NCBI RefSeq assembly: GCF_017676345.1
Contig: NZ_JAFFZM010000012.1
Location: forward strand, 62,001 to 126,000
Reading direction: 5' to 3'
Source: Streptomyces smyrnaeus
GTDB taxonomy: Bacteria; Actinomycetota; Actinomycetes; Streptomycetales; Streptomycetaceae
Length of the DNA: 64,000 nt
Shown here in pieces: positions 1 through 7,144 of this stretch. Made by a program: the position numbers and the translations under genes. How positions within the stretch are numbered: the first letter of the stretch is position 1; each line of letters opens with the position of its first letter. The notes below the pieces were generated by a model that saw only the letters and a program-made list of their open reading frames with translations, was not told the origin of the DNA and made no database searches.

Positions 1-602
1 GCGATATGTGCGTGGACGGCCTGTGCCGCGCCCTCCGCGTCGCCCTCGACGGCGAGTCGCAGGATCTCCCGGTGCTCGTCGGCCTCCCGCTGCCAGGACG
101 GGTCGGCCGCCCAGGCCACGGCCGAGACCAGGGCCGCCTGGTCGCGGACCTCGTCGAGCATCCGGGTGAGCAGCGGGTTGCCGCAGGGCTGGTACAGGGC
201 GCGGTGGAACTCCCGGTTGGCCAGGGAGCGTTCGGCGGCGTCGGTGGCCGCGTCCGCGCGGTCGAGAGCTTCGCGGGCCGTATCGAGCGCGGCGCTCCTT
301 CGCACCGCGCGGCGTACCGCTTCCGGCTCCAGCAGCAGCCGTACGTCGTAGACCTCCCGTGCCATCGATGCGTCCACCGTGCGCACCGTGACGCCCTTGT
401 ACTGGCTCATCACCACCAGCCCGGTCCCGGCCAGCGTCTTGAGCGCCTCGCGCACGGGCGTCTTGGATACCCCGAACTGTGCCGCGAGCTCGGTCTCGAC
501 CAGCGTCTGGCCCGGCGACAACTGGCCTGTGAGGATGCGGTGTTTGATCGCCTCCAGCACATATTGCGTGCGCGAGGGGATGGGGGTCGGGACGGTCGTC
601 AT
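1..602 (-). CDS. GntR-family (FCD subfamily) transcriptional regulator, 3' end cut by window edge
   Basis: About 200 residues are visible on the minus strand; the gene runs off the left edge without a stop. The N-terminal winged helix-turn-helix contains the typical stretch ending VSKTPVREAL, followed by an all-helical FCD ligand domain with EFHRALYQPCGNPLL. FCD GntR proteins are usually 220-240 residues, so only the tail is missing. The ATG at 602 is preceded by GAGGGCCC, a usable ribosome site. The gene is divergent from the AGCS symporter at 1131 and an AT-rich palindromic patch lies just upstream, so it probably controls itself and perhaps the symporter. The effector is unknown. Confidence 0.85.
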   Translation of the reverse strand, partial: MTTVPTPIPSRTQYVLEAIKHRILTGQLSPGQTLVETELAAQFGVSKTPVREALKTLAGTGLVVMSQYKGVTVRTVDASMAREVYDVRLLLEPEAVRRAVRRSAALDTAREALDRADAATDAAERSLANREFHRALYQPCGNPLLTRMLDEVRDQAALVSAVAWAADPSWQREADEHREILRLAVEGDAEGAAQAVHAHI

Positions 603-1130
603 GGGCCCTCGGATCTCACATATCACGTCTCATATATGACGTACGAAGTACGACGGTCCGAAGGTAGAAGGGGGTCCGGGCGACGTCAACGCTTCGGACA
701 CGACCAGTTACGCAGCTATGATGAATGTGCCATCGCGAACATCGATGTCGGTCACCACATCTCACCTTGGAGGCCTGTCCAAGCGGCACGATGCAGAGCG
801 CAGCGGCCGGTCGTCGTGTGGGCGTCGACGGGTTGTTGTGTGTGCTCAGGGGCGGAGAAGTGCCCGAGCAACTACAAGAATTTGCACTCGACGAAAGGGT
901 GTCGATCTCTGTGTGGGAAGTCGTTCAGCAGGGCCGGGCTCCACGTCCTCCACGTCCATGGGGCCCATGTGATGGATGGGGCTCACGTGGCTCGTGGGAC
1001 CTGTGAGATAGGGCATACCGCTCAGCGGTGCAGGCTGTCCGGACGGCCGAGTAGTCTACGGAAGATTTTCGGAACCTTGTCCCTCGGTTGGTGCTGCGTG
1101 CACCAGCTGTGATCTTCCCGAGGACGCCGC
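603..1130. other. 528-bp divergent intergenic region
   Basis: Between the GntR start and the symporter start I see the operator candidate at 630-651 and a second 18-bp inverted repeat, CTTGGA-N6-TCCAAG, at 766-783. The rest is less GC-rich than its surroundings. Short open frames exist (for example 725-1006 on the plus strand) but none has a recognisable domain or convincing start, so I call no gene. The symporter promoter should lie here. Confidence 0.5.
630..651. promoter_or_regulatory. Candidate GntR operator
   Basis: The perfect 10-bp palindrome TCATATATGA (630-639) is followed at once by GTACGAAGTAC (641-651), an inverted repeat with a 3-bp centre. This is an AT-rich island in GC-rich DNA, 28-50 bp upstream of the GntR start. 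FCD regulators commonly bind such short palindromes; the assignment is inferred from position and symmetry. Confidence 0.5.
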
Positions 1131-2594
1131 GTGGATTCGCTCAACTCGTTCATTCTGGACGTCAACGACGTCTTCTGGACCTACCTCCTCATCCCCCTGG
1201 TGGTAGGTGCCGCGCTGTACTTCACGCTCCGTTCACGAGGGGTGCAGTTGCGGCTGCTGCCCGAGATGGTGCGGGTGCTCGGCGACAAGAGTCAGCCGGC
1301 CCCCGACGGCCGCAAGCAGGTGTCGTCCTTCGGCGCCTTCACCATCTCCGCCGCCGCCCGGGTCGGCACCGGCAATGTCGCCGGCGTGGCCGCCGCGATC
1401 ACCGCGGGCGGTGCGGGCGCCGTCTTCTGGATGTGGGTGATGGCCCTGCTGGGTGCCTCGTCCGCGTTCGTGGAGGCCTCCCTCGCCCAGCTGTACAAGG
1501 TCCGCAACCGGGACAGCGACGGCAAGGAGTCCGGTACCTACCGCGGCGGGCCCGCGTACTACATGCAGCGCGGCCTCGGAAAGCGCTGGCTGGGCCTGGT
1601 CTTCGCGGTCGTCATCACCCTGACCTTCGGCTTCGTCTTCAACGCCGTGCAGTCCAACACCATCGCCTCGGTCGCCCAGGGCTCCTTCGGGGACGACTTC
1701 CCCGTGGCGGGCGCGGGCGTGGCCGTCGTGGTGCTGCTGGCCCTGGTGATCTTCGGAGGCGTCCGGCGGATCGCGACGGTCACCCAGCTCGTCGTGCCGG
1801 TGATGGCCGTGATCTATCTGCTGCTCGGCCTCGCCGTCGTCATCCTCAACATCACCGACGTGCCGCGCGTCTTCGGGGACATCGTGGGCGGTGCCTTCGG
1901 CTTCCGCGAGGTCGCGGGCGGTGCCGTCGGCGCGGCGATCCAGCAGGGCATCCGGCGCGGGATGTTCTCCAACGAGGCCGGTCTGGGCTCGGCGCCCAAC
2001 GCGGCGGCGACCGCCGAGGTGTCGCACCCCGTCAAGCAGGGACTCGTGCAGACGCTCGGTGTCTTCTTCGACACGCTGCTGATCTGCTCGATGACCGCCT
2101 TCATCATCCTCACCACGAACCCCTCGCTCTCCGAGCGCGGCGGCGCCGATCTGACGCAGTCGGCACTGGAGGACACGCTCGGTGGCTGGGCGGGGCACGT
2201 GCTGACGCTGGTCGTCTTCCTGCTCGCCTTCTCCACGCTGATCGGCAACTACTACTACGGCGAGTCCAACATCCAGTTCATGACGGGGACGGCCAGCCGC
2301 TGGGTGCTGCCCGGCTACCGCGTACTGGTACTGGGCGCCGTCTTCGCCGGGGCGCTCGGCTCGGTGGACGTGGTGTGGAACCTCGCCGACGTCTTCATGG
2401 GCGGTATGGCGCTGGTCAACCTGGTGGCGATCCTGCCCCTGTCGGCCATCGCCTGGAAGCTGCTGGACGACTACCTCACCCAGCGGCGCCAGGGCCTCGA
2501 CCCCGCCTTCTTCCGGGACCGGCTGCCGGAGCTGCCGGGTGAGATCGAATGCTGGTCCGCTCCCGCGGAGGCGAAGGCCGCCGACAAGGCTTAG
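1131..2594 (+). CDS. Sodium:alanine/glycine symporter, AGCS family
   Basis: A 487-residue integral membrane protein of the alanine or glycine:cation symporter family, which imports small neutral amino acids with Na+. Family hallmarks are ARVGTGNVAGVAAAI (about residues 76-90) followed by AGGAGAVFWMW, and FSNEAGLGSAPNAAATAEV in the middle. The first membrane span follows a short amphipathic N-terminus (IPLVVGAALYF). Length matches the family. The GTG at 1131 gives the normal family N-terminus (VFWTYLLIPLVVGAAL follows after about 13 residues). It stands alone, divergent from a GntR regulator, and is followed directly by a strong hairpin. Confidence 0.93.
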   Translation: MDSLNSFILDVNDVFWTYLLIPLVVGAALYFTLRSRGVQLRLLPEMVRVLGDKSQPAPDGRKQVSSFGAFTISAAARVGTGNVAGVAAAITAGGAGAVFWMWVMALLGASSAFVEASLAQLYKVRNRDSDGKESGTYRGGPAYYMQRGLGKRWLGLVFAVVITLTFGFVFNAVQSNTIASVAQGSFGDDFPVAGAGVAVVVLLALVIFGGVRRIATVTQLVVPVMAVIYLLLGLAVVILNITDVPRVFGDIVGGAFGFREVAGGAVGAAIQQGIRRGMFSNEAGLGSAPNAAATAEVSHPVKQGLVQTLGVFFDTLLICSMTAFIILTTNPSLSERGGADLTQSALEDTLGGWAGHVLTLVVFLLAFSTLIGNYYYGESNIQFMTGTASRWVLPGYRVLVLGAVFAGALGSVDVVWNLADVFMGGMALVNLVAILPLSAIAWKLLDDYLTQRRQGLDPAFFRDRLPELPGEIECWSAPAEAKAADKA

Positions 2595-2612
2595 AGACCG
2601 GCGGCCCTGCGC

Positions 2613-2645
2613 AGTTCCCCGCGCCCCTTTGGGGCGCGGGGAACT
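2613..2645. terminator. Perfect 15-bp hairpin, streptomycete repeat type
   Basis: AGTTCCCCGCGCCCC (2613-2627), loop TTT, and the exact reverse complement (2631-2645). It lies between the convergent symporter and beta-lactamase genes and its right arm reaches into the beta-lactamase stop codon, so it can serve both strands. Hairpins with this sequence recur many times in Streptomyces chromosomes. Confidence 0.85.
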
Positions 2646-3594
2646 ACTTCAGCTGGGTGGCGACCACGGAGGCGGCCTCGGACACCAGCTTGTCGTCGTA
2701 GTCGGCGTCCCGCTCCGAACGCTTGGACATGACCGTCACCACGAGCGGAGCCTTGCCGGGCGGACGGACGACGGCGATGTCGTTGCGGCTCGCGTACCGG
2801 CCCGCGCCACTCTTGTCGGCGACGGTCCAGTCATTCGGAAAGCCGGCGTTGATCAGCGTCTTCCCGGTGGGGCTCTCGCGCATCCACGTGTTGAGCTGGG
2901 CGCGCTCCTTCTTGTCGAGGGCGTCACCGAGTGCGACGGCGCGCAGATCCTCGGCGAAGGCGCGGGGCGTGGTGGTGTCCCGCTTGTCGCCCGGTGTCGC
3001 CTCGTTGAGCTCCCGCTCGTAGCGGCTGGCGTGGGTGACGTCGTCGCCGAGATCTTCGAGGAAGGCGTCGAGTGCCTTGGGCCCGCCCAGCTCGCGCAGC
3101 AGCAGGTTGTCAGCGGCGTTGTCGCTGTACCGGACGGTGGCCGCGCACAACGCCCGCAGGGTCATCCCCTCGTCCACATGCTTGCTGGTGACGGGGGAGT
3201 GCGGGAGCAGGTCCTTCTTCTTGTAGGTGATCACCTTGTCGAGGCCGCTGAGCGAGTGCTTGTCCAAGATGGCGGCGGCGGTGAACGCCTTGTGTGTCGA
3301 GGCGTAGGCGAAGCGCTCGTCCGCGTGGTAGGAGATCTCCTGGTCCGACCCGGTGTCGACGGCGTGGACGCCGAGCCGCGCGTCGTACTTCCGCTCCAGC
3401 TTCTTGAAGGCCGCAGCCACCTCGCCCCGTGCCTTGTCGGGCGCCCCGGACTTCGAGGACCCGGCCGACGACTCGGCGGACGACTTGGCGGAGGAGCCGG
3501 CCGGGTCGTCGCTGCCGCAGGCCGCCAGTGGCAGCAGGAGCGCGAGGCTGCCGAGTGCGCCCAGGGCGGTGCGCCGGGCTGTGGTGGTGCGCAT
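2644..3594 (-). CDS. bla: Class A beta-lactamase, lipoprotein
   Basis: A 316-residue secreted serine beta-lactamase that hydrolyses penicillins. Residues 1-26 are a lipoprotein signal with the lipobox LAAC (Cys26), followed by a Ser/Gly/Ala-rich linker to about residue 50. All class A motifs are present: STHK at 99-102 (nucleophile Ser99), SDN at 157-159, E193-x-x-LN (general base Glu193) and KSG at 261-263. The open frame extends upstream to 4152, but the ATG at 3594 fits the signal peptide and has GGAGGT about nine bases ahead. It is divergent from the LysR gene at 3803, as bla is from blaA in S. cacaoi, so beta-lactam induction is likely. Confidence 0.96.
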   Translation of the reverse strand: MRTTTARRTALGALGSLALLLPLAACGSDDPAGSSAKSSAESSAGSSKSGAPDKARGEVAAAFKKLERKYDARLGVHAVDTGSDQEISYHADERFAYASTHKAFTAAAILDKHSLSGLDKVITYKKKDLLPHSPVTSKHVDEGMTLRALCAATVRYSDNAADNLLLRELGGPKALDAFLEDLGDDVTHASRYERELNEATPGDKRDTTTPRAFAEDLRAVALGDALDKKERAQLNTWMRESPTGKTLINAGFPNDWTVADKSGAGRYASRNDIAVVRPPGKAPLVVTVMSKRSERDADYDDKLVSEAASVVATQLK

Positions 3595-3741
3595 GGTGGT
3601 CGATACCTCCGACTGTCCGAAACCGGTCTGCCTCGGGGCGCGGCGCGGCACGGCGAGCAGCGCGGTCGGGTGGCGCTGCGCCCTGCCGGTCGCCCGCCCC
3701 GGCCCCCGCAGCCTGCCGCCTCGTACGTCATGCCGTCCAAG

Positions 3742-3774
3742 ACCGGATCGCGCCGGTTGATGCGGGATCCGCAT
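3742..3774. promoter_or_regulatory. LysR-type operator pair between bla and its regulator
   Basis: ATGCGG-GAT-CCGCAT (3760-3774) is a perfect inverted repeat and carries the LysR signature T-N11-A (T3761 to A3773). Just left of it, ACCGG-ATCGCG-CCGGT (3742-3757) is a second inverted repeat. Both lie in the bla/LysR divergent gap, about 30 bp ahead of the LysR start. Binding by the adjacent LysR protein is inferred. Confidence 0.65.
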
Positions 3775-3802
3775 ACCGGAGGCCGGGACATAGGGTGGTG
3801 TC

Positions 3803-4717
3803 GTGGATCTTGTGGGTGCCTGTCGTGCGTTCGTACATGTCAGTGAGCGCGGCAGCTTCACGGTGGGCGCGGCGGCAGCGCACATGTCGCAGTCGGTCGC
3901 CAGCCGCCGCGTCGCCGCACTGGAGCGGCGCCTCGGCGAGCGACTGTTCGAGCGGAGCTCGCGCCGGGCCCGCCTCACCCCGTTCGGGCGCGAGCTGCTC
4001 CCCGCGGCGCGACGGCTGGTGCTCGCCGCCGAGGAGCTGGAGCACGAGGCGGCGACGGCGCAGCGCAGGCCGGTCCGGCTCGCCGTCCCCGACACCTGCC
4101 CCGCGCCCGCCCTCGCCCGGCTCGCGGCGGCGGCGCTGGACCACGGCATCACCCTGGACCTGCGTACCGCGGCCCCCGCGGTGCGCCCCCACCTGGTGCG
4201 CTCCCAGCAGGTGCGGGCCGCGCTCGTCGCGGTGCCGCCGGACCAGGCGCGCTGGCGCGTACCGCTCGGGCTCGCCGGTGTCGCCCGGCCCCGGGCCCGG
4301 CGCCTCTACCTGGAGACCCTCCGCCCCCGGCGCACCGACCAGGGCCCACCGCGCCGTGTCTGGCTGCAGCCCGAGGACGACGTGCCGCACATCCGGGACC
4401 GGGTGACGCGGCTGCGGGACGCCGTCGGGCTGCGCCCCGCGCAGCTCTCCGTCGCCACCAGCCTCACCCAGGCGGCCGCCGAGGTGTTCTCCTCGGCGGA
4501 CCTGCTGCTGTGTTCGCCCCTGCAGGCCCGGGAATTCACCCTGCACTGGCGCCCGCTGGGCGAGTTCGAAAGCCTGGAGCGGACGTTCGGTCTCCTCGCG
4601 GCGGAAGAGGGCGACGCCGAACGCCTCGGCACCCGGCTGGGCGACGACCTCGCGCACTGCTTGGGGGCGGGCGCAGAAGCGGGGACGGCGCAGACAGCGG
4701 GGACGGAGAACGTATGA
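3803..4717 (+). CDS. blaA: LysR-family regulator of the beta-lactamase, BlaA-like
   Basis: A 304-residue LysR-type protein. The helix-turn-helix occupies roughly residues 18-60 (GSFTVGAAAAHMSQSVASRR and then LERRLGERLFERSSRRARLT). The C-terminal effector domain is weaker but present. The GTG at 3803 gives the normal LysR N-terminus. Its position, divergent from a class A beta-lactamase and overlapping the next gene by ATGA, is the arrangement of blaA in Streptomyces cacaoi, where BlaA activates the beta-lactamase gene. Function here is inferred from that match; a T-N11-A palindrome sits in the divergent gap. Confidence 0.88.
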   Translation: MDLVGACRAFVHVSERGSFTVGAAAAHMSQSVASRRVAALERRLGERLFERSSRRARLTPFGRELLPAARRLVLAAEELEHEAATAQRRPVRLAVPDTCPAPALARLAAAALDHGITLDLRTAAPAVRPHLVRSQQVRAALVAVPPDQARWRVPLGLAGVARPRARRLYLETLRPRRTDQGPPRRVWLQPEDDVPHIRDRVTRLRDAVGLRPAQLSVATSLTQAAAEVFSSADLLLCSPLQAREFTLHWRPLGEFESLERTFGLLAAEEGDAERLGTRLGDDLAHCLGAGAEAGTAQTAGTENV

Positions 4718-5616
4718 GGGCCGACCAGCTGCTGCGCGAACTGCGCCAGGACCTGCGCGACGGCGGTCTGACCGGCTCGTTCCTGGTCCGCGACCTGCGC
4801 ACGGGACAGGAACTGGGCATCGACCCGGACACCGAGCTGCCCGTCGCCTCCCTCGTCAAGGTCCCCCTCGCGGTCGCCACACTCGACCGTATCCGGCGCG
4901 GCGAACTCGACGGGGCGCGGCAGCTGGAGGTGCCGCCGGGCGGCGCCACCAGGCCCGGCCCCATCGGGATCACCCGGTTCCGGCACCCCGCCCGGGTCGC
5001 CCTGGAGGACCTGATCTATCTGAGCACCTCGCTCAGTGACAACGCCGCCGCCAACGCCCTGTTCGGCCTCACCCCGCCCGCCGCCGTGGACGCCGTGCTG
5101 CGCGGGATCGGCGTCAAAGGCATCACCGTGCGGCACGCCCTCGACGAGCTGACGGACACCGCCGCCGAGCAGCTGCGGGCGGACGCCACACATCTGGCGC
5201 ACTCCCTCGCCATCGCCGCCGGTACCAGCGGCCACGGCCACCAGCTGCCGCAGCTCGATGTCACCCGCACCAACGCCGGTACGGCGCGGGCGTTCGTGGA
5301 CCTGCTCCAGGCCCTGTGGACCCCCTCGGCCGTCCACCCGGACGTGGCCGCACGCATACGCTCCCTCATGGCCGACAACGTGGTGCGCCAGCGGCTCGCC
5401 CCCGACTTCAGCTCCGACTTCGCCACCTGGGCGTCCAAGACGGGTACGCTCCTCAACCTCCGGCACGAGGTCGGCGTGGTGCAGCACGCCGACGGTGCCG
5501 TCTTCGCCGTCGCGGCGCTGACCGAGTCCCAGGTGGCCGCGGCGGCGCAGCCCGGTGCCGAAGCCCTGATGGCCCAGGTCGCCCGCGAACTGCGGGACCA
5601 TCTCCGGCACGGCTGA
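4714..5616 (+). CDS. blaB: BlaB-like serine hydrolase (beta-lactamase fold), likely induction partner
   Basis: A 300-residue protein of the beta-lactamase/penicillin-binding superfamily without a signal peptide, so cytoplasmic. It keeps SLVK at 46-49, SDN at 108-110 and KTG at 242-244, but I see no ExxLN motif between them where class A enzymes hold the general base. Its ATG overlaps the LysR stop (ATGA), so the two are translated together. In S. cacaoi, BlaB is the second regulatory gene needed for beta-lactamase induction and resembles serine beta-lactamases. A role as sensor or helper is inferred; it could instead be a cytoplasmic hydrolase of unknown substrate. Confidence 0.85.
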   Translation: MRADQLLRELRQDLRDGGLTGSFLVRDLRTGQELGIDPDTELPVASLVKVPLAVATLDRIRRGELDGARQLEVPPGGATRPGPIGITRFRHPARVALEDLIYLSTSLSDNAAANALFGLTPPAAVDAVLRGIGVKGITVRHALDELTDTAAEQLRADATHLAHSLAIAAGTSGHGHQLPQLDVTRTNAGTARAFVDLLQALWTPSAVHPDVAARIRSLMADNVVRQRLAPDFSSDFATWASKTGTLLNLRHEVGVVQHADGAVFAVAALTESQVAAAAQPGAEALMAQVARELRDHLRHG

Positions 5617-5713
5617 ACGCCGGATCCCGCCGGCGCTGCCGACCCGACCGCTGAGGGGCGCAACGGGTACGGGACTCTCCCGGATTCTGCGCGAAGTTGC
5701 GTCAAGTGGCGCT

Positions 5714-5764
5714 GTTTCGAGCAGTTTCGAGCTCTTGACACCGGGTGTTGGAGGTCGGTTTACT
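5714..5764 (+). promoter_or_regulatory. Candidate promoter of the GH114 gene with tandem upstream repeats
   Basis: TTGACA at 5735-5740, an 18-bp spacer and TTTACT at 5759-5764 resemble a vegetative promoter about 140 bp ahead of the GH114 start. Immediately upstream are two exact copies of GTTTCGAGC (5714-5722, 5724-5732), in phase with one helical turn, which could bind a regulator. Confidence 0.5.
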
Positions 5765-5903
5765 CCGTTGCACGTCGTAGGCGAGTTCTCGACGTCAGAG
5801 GTACGCCCAGCCGGTATGCGGTGCGCCGTGAGCCCGGACTGAGTCGCCAGGACCCCTGTGTGTCCGAGGCGGGGACGTGCCCTCCACCCCCTGGAGTTCG
5901 ACG

Positions 5904-6758
5904 ATGCATTCCGACCGTCGACGTCCGTACCGGGCTCTCGGCGCCGCCGCCGCTGCCGCGACCTTGCTGCTGGCGGCCGCGCAGGCGAACAGCTCCTCGG
6001 CCTCGGCCGAAACCGAGCCCGTGGCCGAGCCCCGGGCGGCGCAGGACGTGACACTTCCTCCGGCACACGCCGGGTTCGACTACCAGATCGGCGGCCCGTA
6101 CACGCCCCCCGACGGCGTGCGGGTGGTCAGCCGCGACCACTCCGTGCAGCCCGCCGAGGGGCTGTACAACATCTGCTACGTCAACGCCTTCCAGACGCAG
6201 CCCGGTGCCGAGGACAGCTGGGACTCCGACCTGCTGCTGCGCGACAAGTCCGGCGATGTCGTCTACGACGGCGAATGGAAGGGTGAGGCCCTCCTCGACA
6301 TCCGGACAGCGGACAAGCGCAAGCGGATCGCCAAGAAGGTCAACGCCTGGATCGACTCCTGCGCCGCCAAGGGCTTCCAGGCCGTCGAGCCGGACAACTA
6401 CGACAGCTACGACCGGTCCGAGGGGCTGCTGACGACCGATCAGGCCCAGGACCTCATCCGCAGGCTGTCCGGCCACGCGCACAGCAAGGGACTGGCGATC
6501 GGCCAGAAGAACGCCGCCGAACTGGCCACGTCCCGCAAGGACAACGGGCTGGACTTCGCCATCGCCGAGCAGTGCGGCGAATGGAAGGAGTGCGGCACCT
6601 ACACCAAGGCGTTCGGCGACGAGGTCTTCGTCATCGAGTACACCGCCGACGGCCTGGCGACCGCGTGCGAGGGCTGGAGCGACCAGCTCAGTATCGTCCG
6701 CCGGGACCTGGACGTCCGCCCCCCGTCGCACGACGACTACGTCCGGGAGACCTGCTGA
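5904..6758 (+). CDS. Secreted GH114 endo-alpha-1,4-polygalactosaminidase
   Basis: A 284-residue exported glycoside hydrolase. Residues 1 to about 35 are a signal peptide (RRR, then an Ala-rich core). The mature part follows the GH114 (TIM-barrel) pattern: FDYQIGGPY near the start, ICYVNAFQT, then GFQAVEPDNYDSY with the acidic residues expected in the active site, GLAIGQKN, and FAIAEQCGEWKECG. Known GH114 enzymes cut alpha-1,4-linked galactosamine polymers such as fungal galactosaminogalactan. An open frame begins at 5877, but the ATG at 5904 has GGAG eight bases ahead and a proper signal. The sugar importer and GH4 glycosidase downstream fit the products. Substrate is inferred. Confidence 0.88.
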   Translation: MHSDRRRPYRALGAAAAAATLLLAAAQANSSSASAETEPVAEPRAAQDVTLPPAHAGFDYQIGGPYTPPDGVRVVSRDHSVQPAEGLYNICYVNAFQTQPGAEDSWDSDLLLRDKSGDVVYDGEWKGEALLDIRTADKRKRIAKKVNAWIDSCAAKGFQAVEPDNYDSYDRSEGLLTTDQAQDLIRRLSGHAHSKGLAIGQKNAAELATSRKDNGLDFAIAEQCGEWKECGTYTKAFGDEVFVIEYTADGLATACEGWSDQLSIVRRDLDVRPPSHDDYVRETC

Positions 6759-7144
6759 CGGCTGCCGGTCGGCACCGTCGCGCACCTGCTCCCGGCCCCG
6801 GCCCCCGCCCCGACAGCGCCCCGCCCACGGCCTCGCCGCGACCCTGCTCCCGCTGAGGCGGCGGGCGGTTGGGAGCCGATGACGGGCGGCCGGGGCCCGG
6901 TGAGCCGAGGGCCGGCCACGCCGCCCGCACCCGCCGATGGACCGTCCGGCGAACCGCGCCGGGCAGCGCCCGCACCCCTGCCGGGCGGTAGTGCCCGAGT
7001 ACCCCGGGGCCCGCGCCCCGCACCGCGTGGTCCCGGCTCCCGCGTCGGGAACGCGCTCCCCTTCGCGTTCCCGACGCGGCCCCGCACTTGCTCGCATGTC
7101 CCGCGGCCCAGCCGCCGCCCGCACCCCTTCATCCGGAGGTACAG
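6759..7144. other. 386-bp gap between GH114 and the sugar ABC operon
   Basis: GC-rich, with no credible gene; open frames here lack ribosome sites and domain features. The notable content is the 16-bp perfect hairpin at 7040-7079 listed separately. The transporter operon starts at the ATG at 7145 preceded by GGAGG. Confidence 0.5.
7040..7079. promoter_or_regulatory. Perfect 16-bp inverted repeat in the ABC operon leader
   Basis: CCGCGTCGGGAACGCG (7040-7055), loop CTCCCCTT, and exact reverse complement (7064-7079), 65 bp ahead of the binding-protein start. No T-run follows. It may be an operator with GGGAACGCG half-sites, a leader hairpin that stabilises or attenuates the message, or the terminator of the GH114 gene 280 bp upstream. 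Confidence 0.6.

Noticed and set aside
725..1006. Small plus-strand frame (93 codons) ahead of the symporter
   Set aside because: No ribosome site, no recognisable family and non-typical codon use; kept only as a remark on the intergenic region.
1088..2542. Long open frame on the plus strand (484 codons) overlapping the symporter
   Set aside because: It is an alternative frame of the symporter gene; its product is almost all Arg, Gly, Pro and Ala, the usual shadow in GC-rich coding DNA, with no domain.
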